DNA from: Mycolicibacterium novocastrense
GTDB taxonomy: Bacteria > Actinomycetota > Actinomycetes > Mycobacteriales > Mycobacteriaceae
NCBI RefSeq assembly: GCF_001570485.1
Contig: NZ_BCTA01000080.1
Coordinates: 1 to 40,328 of the forward strand
Length of the DNA: 40,328 nucleotides
Reading direction: 5' to 3'
The notes below the pieces were generated by a model, which saw only the letters and a list, made by a program, of their open reading frames with translations, ran no database searches and was not told where the DNA came from. Both the position numbers and the translations under genes were made by a program. Within the stretch, counting starts at the first letter, position 1. Every line of letters begins with the position of its first letter. Below, piece after piece: positions 16,602 through 25,703 of this stretch.

Positions 16602-17483
16602 TTGAGCAGCGGACCCAGGGAGGCGATCATCGCGGCCGTTGAGCTCGACGCGGAATCCGGCGGGCAACCCGACGTCAAACGGTTGTCCCAGCAGATGCAG
16701 ATTCGTCTACGGGAGCTGGGGTTCAGCCTCCTTGGCGCCTCCAAGCTTGGAATCCTATCGCGCTCGACCCTGACCAGCCTGCGTGACGCGGATCGTGTCC
16801 CGAACCTGCAGACGCTCGCCAAACTCGATGACCTGCTGGTGTGGGAGCCCGGGTCGGCCCGGGCGGTTCTGCACGGCGGCGACCCGGTGCCGCGCGAGCG
16901 CGGTGTGTACCGGCAGCTGCCGAAGTCGACCCTGCCCGAGGAGCAGGCAGGGTCCGGGGTCACCCTCGACACCCTGTTCGACCCGAACGAGGACCCCGCC
17001 CAGTGGGATTACAGCGGGTTGGTCACCGCGATCGAGCGTCGGCTACGCGAACTGAACATGACCAAGTCGAAGTTTGCCGCGATCGGCGGCCCCGGACGCT
17101 CGACCCTGGCCACGTTGGGCCAACGCGGGTACGTGCCGACCGCCGAGACGCTCGACCGTATCGACCGGTTCCTGATGTGGGAACGCGGGTCGGCGCTGAC
17201 CGTGCTGCGTGGGGGAGCCCCAGTGCGGATCGGGTCCGCGATCGCCCATCCCGCGCTCGTGCCGCTCAACGCGCTGCGAGACACGTTGAAGGCAATCAAG
17301 ATCAGACTCAACCGCCAGGCACAGAGCGTGGCGCAGCTTCTGTCCGACGTCGATGAGGCTTTAAGCCGTGTCAACGTCTCCATAGCAGAAGTGGGGGATC
17401 CGGCACGGCGGGCCGTGCCAGATCCAGATTCGGGCAGCCCCGATGAGGGCGATGCCGCAGGTAAGGGAGAAATCCATGACTAG
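16602..17483 (+). CDS. Regulator with two tandem XRE-like helix-turn-helix domains
   Basis: 293 residues. Two related segments, about 35-97 and about 145-207, each contain LRELG or LRELN, an RSTL helix, a VP turn and a W-E-x-G-S-A-x-x-V-L-x-G-G-x-P-V ending. This repeat suggests duplication of an XRE-type module. The helix-turn-helix call rests on STLTSLRDADRVPNLQTLAK and its partner. The C-terminus has a helical segment (about 225-265) and an acidic tail. The TTG start at 16602 is the only in-frame start upstream of the first domain; an AGGGAGG lies inside the frame. It leads the MTase-helicase gene group and may control it. Confidence 0.65.
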   Translation: MSSGPREAIIAAVELDAESGGQPDVKRLSQQMQIRLRELGFSLLGASKLGILSRSTLTSLRDADRVPNLQTLAKLDDLLVWEPGSARAVLHGGDPVPRERGVYRQLPKSTLPEEQAGSGVTLDTLFDPNEDPAQWDYSGLVTAIERRLRELNMTKSKFAAIGGPGRSTLATLGQRGYVPTAETLDRIDRFLMWERGSALTVLRGGAPVRIGSAIAHPALVPLNALRDTLKAIKIRLNRQAQSVAQLLSDVDEALSRVNVSIAEVGDPARRAVPDPDSGSPDEGDAAGKGEIHD

Positions 17484-17556
17484 CGGTATGGCCGTAGGGA
17501 GGCTGCTATGGGCGACCAGCAGCAACCGGATCTGTTCAGCATCAACGCATCGGATA

Positions 17557-18150
17557 ATGAAGCGCGTGAGCAGCCAATGGATGCGCGAGGCGGTGCAGGC
17601 CGCCTACCGGCAGCTCGGCCTGCCGACGGGCTGGACGAGCGAGCAGACCGAGACGTTCTTCAACCTGGTGACCGAGCGGCTGGACAACAAAGCCGCAGCG
17701 CTGTCGATCGACCTGGCGCAGGACGCGATCAGTCGGTGGCGGACGGCCCACCCCGGTCAGGAGCCCGACCACCAGACCACGGTCGGCCTGCACGAGACAG
17801 CCCTGCAGAACGCCAGGGAAGCGGTCGTGCGCCAGGAACTGTACGCGCTGATTCCGACACCGGCCGAGGATCAGCCGGAGCCGGTCAGCCGGCCCAGTCC
17901 CGAGGTGAGCTGGCAGGACCGGTGGCGCGACGTCCGCTACCGGACCGAACCCAACGAGTCCGTGGAGGATCTGGCCGACACGGTGTGGCCACAACGATCG
18001 GCGATGTTCAGGGTCAAAGCCGCCTACCTGCTCGCGACTCGCGCGGAGGAGGGCCGTCCGGTGCCCACCCACCCGCGCCACCACCTGGTGCCCCGACTCA
18101 CCCCGCTGGTGGAGGAGGAGCTGAGGGCCGACGGGTACCCGATCGAGTAA
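17557..18150 (+). CDS. Helical protein of unknown function upstream of the MTase-helicase
   Basis: 197 residues from ATG 17557. The composition is clearly coding in this frame, with high GC at third positions. It starts with WMREAVQAAYRQLGLPTGW and contains DLAQDAISRWRTAHPGQEP, a Pro-rich linker, and a C-terminal part with RDVRYRTEPNESVEDLADT. No family was recognised. No ribosome site precedes 17557. Instead a strong AGGGAGG sits five bases before ATG 17508, whose frame (MGDQQQPDLFSINASDNEA) would join this gene only by a +1 shift near 17560. The gene may therefore start at 17508 with a frameshift or sequencing error. Confidence 0.6.
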   Translation: MKRVSSQWMREAVQAAYRQLGLPTGWTSEQTETFFNLVTERLDNKAAALSIDLAQDAISRWRTAHPGQEPDHQTTVGLHETALQNAREAVVRQELYALIPTPAEDQPEPVSRPSPEVSWQDRWRDVRYRTEPNESVEDLADTVWPQRSAMFRVKAAYLLATRAEEGRPVPTHPRHHLVPRLTPLVEEELRADGYPIE

Positions 18151-18197
18151 CCCGCAAGAAGAAGGCGCGTCAGCGCAGCGAGTTCGACGACCCACAG

Positions 18198-21100
18198 TTG
18201 GCGCTGTTCGCCGAGGACAGCTTCGACCTGCCCACCGATCCCCGGGTCATCGACCCTGGTGGCGCCCCGCTGCCTCCGGTGCGCTTCCCCGACCGCGACG
18301 TCACCGAGGAACAGGGCCAGGACACGAGGCCGCCGGCGGTCGACTCGTCGACCCTCAACTCCCCGCAGCGACCCGCGCTGACCCTGGTGCCGCCGGGGTC
18401 AGCGATGCAGGTGGACACCCTCGCCGCTACCGCCGACAGGCCAGCCGAGAATCGGCCCACCCTCAGCGCGGTCCCCGACACCGCCGTCGGCCGTGACGCC
18501 GTCCACGATGCTGCCGACACCGAGCACGTGGCTCCGGCCGCGGCCACCCCGCACCCACTGGAGGAGGTGGTGCACCCGCCAGCGGTGGACTTTCAGCCCG
18601 GCACCGACATCCGCGTCCCGTCGGGCACCAAGGCCCGGCTGCTGGCCAACATCGCCGTCATCGACACCCTGACGCGGATGCAGCGTGACGGACGGTCCGC
18701 CACCGCCGCCGAGCAGCAGACCCTGGCGTGTTGGTCGGGCTGGGGCGCGATCGCCGATGTGTTCGACACCCGCAAGGACACCTACGAATCCCAGCGCGAA
18801 TACCTCAAAGAGGTGCTGGGGCAGAGCCAGTACCGGGCCGCCTCAGCCAGCACACTCAACGCCCACTACACCGACCCGGCCATCGCCGAACACATGTGGA
18901 AAGCCTTGCAACACGCCGGATTCAGCGGCGGCCGCGTCCTGGAGCCGGGCTGCGGATCGGGCACCTTCATTGGCCTGGCGCCTAAGAGTGCCCAGATGGT
19001 CGGGGTGGAGAAAGACCCGATCAGCGCCGCGGTGGCCGCCCACCTGTATCCGTCGGCCCAAATCCGTTCGGAGGGCTTCGAAACCACCAACGTGCCCAAC
19101 GGCAGCTTCGCCGCCGTCATCGGCAACGTGCCGTTCGGGGACTTCGCGCTGCGTGACCCCTCGTACAACCCGAAACGGCTGTCCATCCACAACCACTTCA
19201 TCGTCAAGTCGCTGGACCTGACCGCCCCCGGTGGCTACGTCGTGGCGCTCACCAGCCGCTACACCATGGACAACGTCGACGACAAAGCCCGCCGTGAAAT
19301 CCTGGCCCGCGCTGACCTGCTCGGCGCCGTGCGGTTGCCCACCGCGGCGTTCCGCCGGGTTGCCGGCACCGAGGTCGTCACCGACATCCTCGTGCTGCGC
19401 CGCCGCGAGGCCGACCGCGAGATCGCAGTGGGGGAGGACAGCTGGCTGCAGGTAGCCGACATGGACCTCGTCACCGGCGACGGACAGACGTCGTCGCTGC
19501 CGGTCAACACCTACTTCCATGAGCATCCCGAACACATGCTCGGCACCCCGATGATCGGGCACGGGATCCACGGCAGCACCACCCTGCAGGTCCAGACGAT
19601 GGACCCCTCGGCGGTCGGCGACCAGGTCGCCCGCTGCCTGCGCAGCATCATCGACACCGCGATCGACAAGGATCGCGGCCTGACCGCCAGCCCGAGCAGC
19701 CTCACCGACGTCACCGAAGTCAGCTTCGATCCCGGCCTGCTGACCAAAGCGAGCGCCGGGCAACTGCCCGCCTACGGCACCCTGCGTTTCAACGCCGAGG
19801 CCGACCGGTTCGAATCCTGGGACCGCGACAAATGGGTCGAAACCAAGGTCTATCAGAGCCGCAAAGACGAAACGATCAAGCTGCTGGCGCTGCGCGATGC
19901 CGCCAACGCCGTCGTGGCATCCCAGCGCAACGGGCTACCGCCAGAAGACCGCGAGCATCTGCGCGGCCAGCTCAACCGCATCTACGACGCCTACGTCAAA
20001 CGCCACGGCCCGATCCAGCGGTTCAAGTGGAGCACCCCCGCCGAGGTCACCCAGGACAAACGCGACGAAAAGCTCGCCAAGAAGATCGAGTTGTGGCGCA
20101 AGAAGAACCCCGACGCCGCGCGGGTCCCCGAGGAACTCGTCGAGCAGTGGGACCAGCAGGCCTGGGAGACCCCCAACCCCTACAAGCTGCGCCCGCACAT
20201 CGTCACCGCCCTGCGCAACGACCCGTCCTGGACCACGGTGCTGGCCCTGGAGTCCTACGACGAGCAGACCAAGGAGGTCCGCAAGGCGCCGATCTTCAGC
20301 GTCGACCTGCTGGGGCCGCCCACCATCCGCGACCGCGCCGAAACCGCCGACGAAGCTCTGGCCATCAGCCTTGACCAGCACGGCGGCGTCGACCTCGACC
20401 ACATCGCCACCCTGCTGGGCACAGACAAAGACGCCGCCCGTGAACACCTGCGCGGCCTGGTGTTTCCCTCACTGCGCGACCCCGACGTGTTGATACCTGC
20501 TGCTACCGCCCTGTCGGGCAACGTGCGCCGCCAGCTGCGGGAGGCTCAAAAGGCCGCCGAAAACGATCCCCGCTACCACGAATACGTTGACGCGCTGCGC
20601 ACGGTGCAGCCCGTCGACCGGCAGGCCAGCCAGATCAGCGCCCGACCTGGATCCCCCTGGATCGACGCCCGCTACGTCGGCCAGTTCGCCCGCGAAACCT
20701 TCGCACCCTCCGAGCACAAGATTCCCCGCGTCACTGCCGATCACATCCAAGGCGTGTGGACCATCGAATGCCCCGCCCACGACCGGGCACATGCCAGTTT
20801 CTTCGAAACCTGGGGAACCCGCTACGACAACCGCGACGCCATCGACCTGCTCGAAATGGTGTGCAACAACAAGGAAATCGTCGTCAAGTACACCGCCGAG
20901 GAGACCGAGCGCACCGGCCGCACCGGCGTGAACCGCGACGCGACGGTTGCCGCGCAGGCCAAAGCCACCAAGATCAGCGAGGCGTTCCAGAAATGGATCT
21001 TCGCCGACGAGACTCGCCGCGACGAACTGGTCAATGTCTACAACGAACGGTTCAACTGCCTGCGGGCACCCAAATACTCCGGTGCGGCGCTGACCCTGCC

Positions 21101-23924
21101 CGGCCTGTCGAAGCGCTTCGAACCGCACCCCTACCAACGCGACGCGGTGGCACGAATCATCGCCGAGCCCAACGTGCTGCTCGACCACGTGGTCGGCGCA
21201 GGCAAATCCGGCACCATGTTCATGGCCGCGATGGAAATGCGCCGACTCGGGCTGGCACGCCAACCCTGGCTCGTGGTGCCCAACCACATCATTGAGCAGG
21301 TCGGCAAGGAGGCCAAGTGGTGGTACCCCAGCGCTGAAATCCTGCTCGGCGCACCGGGAACCGACCCCGAAGGCCGCAGGCGCTTCATCGCCCAGTCTGC
21401 CACCTCGGACTGGGACATGGTCATCGCGCCGCAGTCGCTGTTCGAAGCGATCCCGGTCGGGCCCGAGGTGCAACGCGACTACATCGAACGCGAACTGGAA
21501 ATCCTGCGCGAAGCACTCACCGCCACCACCGAGGACACCACCCCAACCAGCGTCAAACGTCTCGAGAAGGCGCTGCAGCGCTACGAAACCAAACTCAAAG
21601 ACCTCACCGAGCAGGCCAGCAAGGACACCGGTCTGCGGTTCGAGCAGACAGGCGCGGACTACCTTTTCATCGACGAAGCCCACATGTTCAAAAACAGAAC
21701 AAGGCTGTCAGCAGTCAAGGAATTGGCGTGCCCCAACGGATCTGAGCGTGCCGACGACCTGGCGATGAAGATGGATATGCTGCGCCAGCGCCGCGGCGAG
21801 GAGGCCCTGGCCGCCGGCCGCCAGCCCACCGCGGCCGACGAGCGGGTCGCCACCTTCGCCACCGGCACTCCCGTCGCCAACAGCCTCGGCGAAATGTATG
21901 TCATGCAGCGCTACCTGCGTCCCGACCTGCTCGACGACGCCGGCGTGTTCCACCTCAACGACTGGGGAGCAGCGTTCACCTCCACCATCAACACCGTCGA
22001 GGTCAACGCCACCGGCACCCAGCTGCGGCCGGTCACCCGCGTCGGCAAGTTCTGCAACCTGCAGGAGCTGCTGAAGCTGTCCTCGGTGTTCACCGACGTC
22101 ATCACCCGCGACCAGGTGCTCGACCAGGCCGACATCGAGCTGCCGGAACTGGTCGGCGGCAAACGCACCATCATCAACATCCCAGCCGATCAGGAACTCA
22201 AAGACTTCATCACCGACCTCGGGTACCGGGCCACCGACATCGACCCGAAGAACATGGCCCGCGACAACATCCTCAAGATCAGCAACGACGGCCGGGAGGC
22301 CAGCCTCGACCCTCGGATGGTGCACCTGCCCGCCCCGGCATACTCGCGTACCGCAGCAGTGGCCGACCAGATCATGGCGGTGCACAAGGCCACCGCCGAC
22401 CGCATCTACAAAGACCCCCAGCACGGCCACGACATGCCCAATCCCGGCGGGCTGCAGATCGTGTTCTGCGACCGGGGCACGCCCACCAGAAAGGCCGGAA
22501 AACCCAAAGACAGCTTCGGCATGTACACCGCCATCCGCGACGAGCTGATCAGCCGCGGCATGCCGGCCGAGAAAATCCGGTTCATCCACGACGCCGAAAA
22601 ACCCGAGGACAAGCTACGACTGTTCGATGAATGCAACCGCGGGATGGTCTCGGTGCTACTCGGATCAACAGAGAAGATGGGTACCGGCACAAACGTACAG
22701 GCCCGCGCGGTCGCCCTGCATCACGTCGACGTGCCCTGGCGCCCAGCCGATCTGGAGCAGCGCGAGGGCCGAATCATCCGACAAGGCAACCAGAATCGCG
22801 CGGTTCACATCTTCAACTACGTCGTCGAAGGCAGCTACGACACGGTGATGTGGCAGAAGATCGAGGCCAAATCGCTGTTCATCGAACAGGTCAAACGCGC
22901 CGACATCGCCGTCGATGAAGTCGAGGACGTCGGTGGGGGAGACCTCAGCGCCAGCGCCGCCGAAACCAAGGCCATCGCCACCGGCGACCCCCGCTACGTG
23001 CGACAGGTGCAACTCCAAGACGAGATCGACCACCTCGCCGCACTGGAACGCTCCCACCACGAGACCCTGGCCAGCCGTGACCGCGAAATCGCCGCCACCC
23101 AACGCCAACTCGCCATCGTCAACTCCGACCTGCAGGCCCTGGCGCCCGTGGTTGAAGACGTCGCCGCCCGCAACCCCGATGCCCGTCCCACCGTCCTGGT
23201 CGAAGGCCGTGGATATAAGGAGCGTAAGGACGCCGCCGACGCGTTCGCCACCGTCTGCCGCAACACCTACCACGCCATGAAAAACGCCCCCGGCTACGAG
23301 AACCGCCCGCTCAACGCCTCGATCAACGGTGTCGGGCTCCTCGCCCGCCGCGACCACATGAACTCGAAACTGTGGATCAAAGCCGACGTGCCGTCAGCCG
23401 AAATCGACGCCACGGTGCTCGATCTGCACGAAACCGTGGGCAGCCGCGACGACAGCGGCAGCGCCAAAACCCGGGGCCTGCTCACCCGCCTGGAGAACCT
23501 CTACAAGGACCTTCCCAACCATCACCAGCGGCTACAACGCAACCACGACCAGCTCACCGCCACCATCGAAGACCTCCAAACCACTGAGGTCGAGCAGTTC
23601 GACCGCGGCCACGAACTGGCCGCGCTCAGAGAAGAACATTCCACCTTGACCACAATGCTGCGTCTAGAAGCCCAATCCGAGGCAGCCAAAGCCAAAGCCG
23701 CCGAGGCCCAGCACCGCATGCGGGCCGCCGGCCGCGAACCCGGATGGTCCCTGCACCTCAACCCAACCCCGTTCCTCCTCGAGGAATCCGGCCTCGACAC
23801 CGCCGAGCAGTACCGCTTCGCCCACAAAATCGCCGAGCGTTCCCGCGCCGCCGACTACCTTGCCTCCCAACAGGAACAGGGCCAGGAGCACGACCGCGAC
23901 ACCGACGAAGGGCTGGCGCTGTGA
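18198..23924 (+). CDS. DNA adenine methyltransferase-SNF2-type helicase fusion (DarB-like)
   Basis: About 1,900 residues. The N-terminal part carries N6-adenine methylase motifs: LEPGCGSG (motif I, near 18940) and GNVPFGDF (variant of the NPPF catalytic motif, near 19125). The C-terminal part is an SF2/SNF2 helicase: HVVGAGKSG (Walker A, near 21190), FIDEAHMF (motif II, near 21668) and QREGRIIRQGNQ (motif VI, near 22758), followed by coiled coil. Similar fusions occur on phages and plasmids; P1 DarB protects incoming DNA from type I restriction. The start is unresolved: coding character begins near 18147 (TRKKKARQRSEFDD) but there is no ATG or GTG before 18279; TTG 18198 is a placeholder. Confidence 0.8.
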   Translation: MALFAEDSFDLPTDPRVIDPGGAPLPPVRFPDRDVTEEQGQDTRPPAVDSSTLNSPQRPALTLVPPGSAMQVDTLAATADRPAENRPTLSAVPDTAVGRDAVHDAADTEHVAPAAATPHPLEEVVHPPAVDFQPGTDIRVPSGTKARLLANIAVIDTLTRMQRDGRSATAAEQQTLACWSGWGAIADVFDTRKDTYESQREYLKEVLGQSQYRAASASTLNAHYTDPAIAEHMWKALQHAGFSGGRVLEPGCGSGTFIGLAPKSAQMVGVEKDPISAAVAAHLYPSAQIRSEGFETTNVPNGSFAAVIGNVPFGDFALRDPSYNPKRLSIHNHFIVKSLDLTAPGGYVVALTSRYTMDNVDDKARREILARADLLGAVRLPTAAFRRVAGTEVVTDILVLRRREADREIAVGEDSWLQVADMDLVTGDGQTSSLPVNTYFHEHPEHMLGTPMIGHGIHGSTTLQVQTMDPSAVGDQVARCLRSIIDTAIDKDRGLTASPSSLTDVTEVSFDPGLLTKASAGQLPAYGTLRFNAEADRFESWDRDKWVETKVYQSRKDETIKLLALRDAANAVVASQRNGLPPEDREHLRGQLNRIYDAYVKRHGPIQRFKWSTPAEVTQDKRDEKLAKKIELWRKKNPDAARVPEELVEQWDQQAWETPNPYKLRPHIVTALRNDPSWTTVLALESYDEQTKEVRKAPIFSVDLLGPPTIRDRAETADEALAISLDQHGGVDLDHIATLLGTDKDAAREHLRGLVFPSLRDPDVLIPAATALSGNVRRQLREAQKAAENDPRYHEYVDALRTVQPVDRQASQISARPGSPWIDARYVGQFARETFAPSEHKIPRVTADHIQGVWTIECPAHDRAHASFFETWGTRYDNRDAIDLLEMVCNNKEIVVKYTAEETERTGRTGVNRDATVAAQAKATKISEAFQKWIFADETRRDELVNVYNERFNCLRAPKYSGAALTLPGLSKRFEPHPYQRDAVARIIAEPNVLLDHVVGAGKSGTMFMAAMEMRRLGLARQPWLVVPNHIIEQVGKEAKWWYPSAEILLGAPGTDPEGRRRFIAQSATSDWDMVIAPQSLFEAIPVGPEVQRDYIERELEILREALTATTEDTTPTSVKRLEKALQRYETKLKDLTEQASKDTGLRFEQTGADYLFIDEAHMFKNRTRLSAVKELACPNGSERADDLAMKMDMLRQRRGEEALAAGRQPTAADERVATFATGTPVANSLGEMYVMQRYLRPDLLDDAGVFHLNDWGAAFTSTINTVEVNATGTQLRPVTRVGKFCNLQELLKLSSVFTDVITRDQVLDQADIELPELVGGKRTIINIPADQELKDFITDLGYRATDIDPKNMARDNILKISNDGREASLDPRMVHLPAPAYSRTAAVADQIMAVHKATADRIYKDPQHGHDMPNPGGLQIVFCDRGTPTRKAGKPKDSFGMYTAIRDELISRGMPAEKIRFIHDAEKPEDKLRLFDECNRGMVSVLLGSTEKMGTGTNVQARAVALHHVDVPWRPADLEQREGRIIRQGNQNRAVHIFNYVVEGSYDTVMWQKIEAKSLFIEQVKRADIAVDEVEDVGGGDLSASAAETKAIATGDPRYVRQVQLQDEIDHLAALERSHHETLASRDREIAATQRQLAIVNSDLQALAPVVEDVAARNPDARPTVLVEGRGYKERKDAADAFATVCRNTYHAMKNAPGYENRPLNASINGVGLLARRDHMNSKLWIKADVPSAEIDATVLDLHETVGSRDDSGSAKTRGLLTRLENLYKDLPNHHQRLQRNHDQLTATIEDLQTTEVEQFDRGHELAALREEHSTLTTMLRLEAQSEAAKAKAAEAQHRMRAAGREPGWSLHLNPTPFLLEESGLDTAEQYRFAHKIAERSRAADYLASQQEQGQEHDRDTDEGLAL

Positions 23925-24670
23925 ACTCAGAACGTACCGACAACGCCGACCGCGGCACAACCACAGGGCCCGACGACCCATGGTGGAGCTACACCCAAGG
24001 CTGCGCCGCCGCGCTGAGCAGGGGAGTGGAACCACCCGTGGTGGCAACCCATGGCCCACTGCTGCAACCCAACGAAGTGACCAGGCTCAGCGCCCCCGCC
24101 CACTACAGCCGCCTAGTCGGTGGCGACGGCCACTTCGACCGCGCCGGCGGCACATTCTTCGTCAATCCGCTACTCATGGCCGGAGCGATGGCCACCCAAG
24201 GAGCGGTCAACCGTGGCCGACGACGCCGCGCCGAGCAGGATGCCCAACCCAGCTGGCGCAACCACCGCCCAGCCGCGGTGCTGACCACCAACTTGCGGCT
24301 GATGTGCAGCCGCCCCGACGGCGGCTACACATCGTTCTGGTACCAAGACCTCGCCGAGTTCTACCCCCAACCGCACGCCCGCACCCTGGTCATGTCATTC
24401 GACGAAGACCACACCTCGCCCCTGCAACTCACCGGACCAGCCACACCCGCCATCAGCCTCTGGGCAGGCCACGCCATCTACGGCGACGCCTGGCGCGAAC
24501 ACCCCCACCTCGCCGCCCTCATCCCCAGCGAACAGGACCACCACCGCGACCAGGAACAGCCGCTCACCGATGGGCTCACCGATCAGCAGCGGCAGTGGTG
24601 GACCGACCAACAACAGCGCAGACCACACCACAGGACCCGCAGCGCCAACGAACAAGGACTGACCCGATGA
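23921..24670 (+). CDS. PH-like domain protein, partner of the MTase-helicase
   Basis: 249 residues from GTG 23921, overlapping the helicase stop by four bases (GTGA). The central region (about 112-190) contains AAVLTTNLRLMC, SFWYQDLAEF and TPAISLWAGHAIYG. The order of strands (a TN-R-L strand, a W-Y-x-D-L turn, then a hydrophobic helix) resembles bacterial PH or GRAM-like domains. The N-terminus has WWSYTQGCAAAL and LSAPAHYSRL. The C-terminus is Gln/Arg-rich. It is probably a cytoplasmic partner of the fused enzyme; function unknown. Confidence 0.6.
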   Translation: MNSERTDNADRGTTTGPDDPWWSYTQGCAAALSRGVEPPVVATHGPLLQPNEVTRLSAPAHYSRLVGGDGHFDRAGGTFFVNPLLMAGAMATQGAVNRGRRRRAEQDAQPSWRNHRPAAVLTTNLRLMCSRPDGGYTSFWYQDLAEFYPQPHARTLVMSFDEDHTSPLQLTGPATPAISLWAGHAIYGDAWREHPHLAALIPSEQDHHRDQEQPLTDGLTDQQRQWWTDQQQRRPHHRTRSANEQGLTR

Positions 24671-25215
24671 CCATACCCATCACGGTGTTTGTTGGCGCCG
24701 GACGTGTCGGGCAAGCTGATTACGATATAGAGATGCCACAAGCGATCTTTATTCACGACGCGAACCACTATTTGCATCCGTTGTCGCTTGACCTGATCGA
24801 CGTCGCCGATCGTGACGAGCTGGCCATGTACCTGCGCGCCCCTTACCCGCCGGACAGGTTTGTCGAGACATTCGCAACAGAGTGCGGCCCGTTTGGGCGT
24901 CTCGACTTCTGGTTCAGCCGCTGGCCCGGGCCAGAGCCGCGCGCTGTCAATCGGCCCGCAACTGAGCTGTTCATGTACGCGGCGAAACTGCGGCCAAGCA
25001 CCGTGCCGCTCCTCCGTGGCCGAATCATGGTCGGCTCTCATGACGCAGACGGCGGCCTCGCCGGGCTAACGAACGAGCAAATCCACGCTATCGTCTTGCA
25101 CGCGAACGGCTGGCGCGGACCAATACGGCTTGAGTGGCGCTACGCCGCGGACGCTCATGCTCAGCGGCGCCGGCGCAAGACATCTCAGCGTGACCGCAGA
25201 CCTCTCAGAATCTGA
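24667..25215 (+). CDS. Unknown protein, last gene of the MTase-helicase group
   Basis: 182 residues from ATG 24667, overlapping the preceding stop (ATGA). The base composition is slightly less GC-rich than its neighbours, and codons such as GAT ATA are more frequent. Visible features are FVGAGRVGQADYDIEM, FIHDANHYLHPLSLDLIDVADRDEL and a basic tail (QRRRRKTSQRDRRPLR). No family was recognised. Cotranslation with the two upstream genes suggests a shared function; the basic tail may bind nucleic acid. Confidence 0.6.
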   Translation: MTIPITVFVGAGRVGQADYDIEMPQAIFIHDANHYLHPLSLDLIDVADRDELAMYLRAPYPPDRFVETFATECGPFGRLDFWFSRWPGPEPRAVNRPATELFMYAAKLRPSTVPLLRGRIMVGSHDADGGLAGLTNEQIHAIVLHANGWRGPIRLEWRYAADAHAQRRRRKTSQRDRRPLRI

Positions 25216-25311
25216 ACCGGGTCCCGCTGCCAAGCCGACGTTGGCGGATGCCGCCTGCGGCGGTGACCGAAAGCCACGTCAGGAGGCTCAGTAAGAGGCC
25301 GCGGCGCGTCG

Positions 25312-25587
25312 TCACCTCGGGGGCAGCCATTCGGTGTCGATGCCGTCTCCGTCGCCGGAGCGTCTTCTGCGGGCGATCCGGACTGCTTCCTCTAGCTGGG
25401 CGGGGGTGTACATCCACCCGTCGGCGGTCCATGTTCGGGGAACTAGCTGAGCGATAACCGGCTGCGGGAGGCCGCACGCGGCGGCGACGTCGGCGATGGT
25501 GAGGTGCGCGTCGATCGACGCGTTGGCGGCGTGGGGTCCGCCGTCTATGACTCGTAGCAGCGGCCGCGAGTGGTCATCATTGGTCAT
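25312..25587 (-). CDS. Small MerR/excisionase-like HTH protein
   Basis: 91 residues. LTIADVAAACGLPQPVIAQL followed by W..DGWMYTPAQLEEAV matches the short winged HTH of MerR-type and excisionase-type proteins, in which the first helix pair reads DNA and a wing follows. The N-terminal 28 residues look flexible. A TAGCCT -10 element ends six bases before the ATG, suggesting leaderless transcription. It converges with the 24667 gene. Its role may be excision or promoter control. Confidence 0.6.
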   Translation of the reverse strand: MTNDDHSRPLLRVIDGGPHAANASIDAHLTIADVAAACGLPQPVIAQLVPRTWTADGWMYTPAQLEEAVRIARRRRSGDGDGIDTEWLPPR

Positions 25588-25593
25588 ATGTCC

Positions 25594-25599
25594 AGGCTA
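25594..25599 (-). promoter_or_regulatory. -10 element for the 25587 start
   Basis: On the minus strand TAGCCT is followed by six bases and then ATG at 25587, matching the TANNNT-N6-start pattern of leaderless genes. No -35 element is evident. Confidence 0.4.
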
Positions 25600-25615
25600 C
25601 GGGGATATTGCGTCC

Positions 25616-25643
25616 GGGCCGCGCACTGATTTTCACGCGGCCC
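25616..25643 (-). terminator. Hairpin after the 25704-26423 gene
   Basis: GGGCCGCG (25616-25623) and CGCGGCCC (25636-25643) form a perfect 8-bp stem with a 12-base loop, 61 bases past the stop of the minus-strand gene at 25704. There is no T-run, so its strength as a terminator is uncertain. Confidence 0.4.
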
Positions 25644-25703
25644 TGCCCGCCTTGTCGACGGTCCCAGCACAGCGGACGTCTCAGCACAATGATGCTGTTG
25701 AGG

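Noticed and set aside
17508..23924. A single 2,138-residue protein starting at ATG 17508
   Set aside because: The first about 210 codons have off-frame composition (Arg/Gly/Pro-rich) while another frame over the same bases is clearly coding. Only a frameshift model would use this start.
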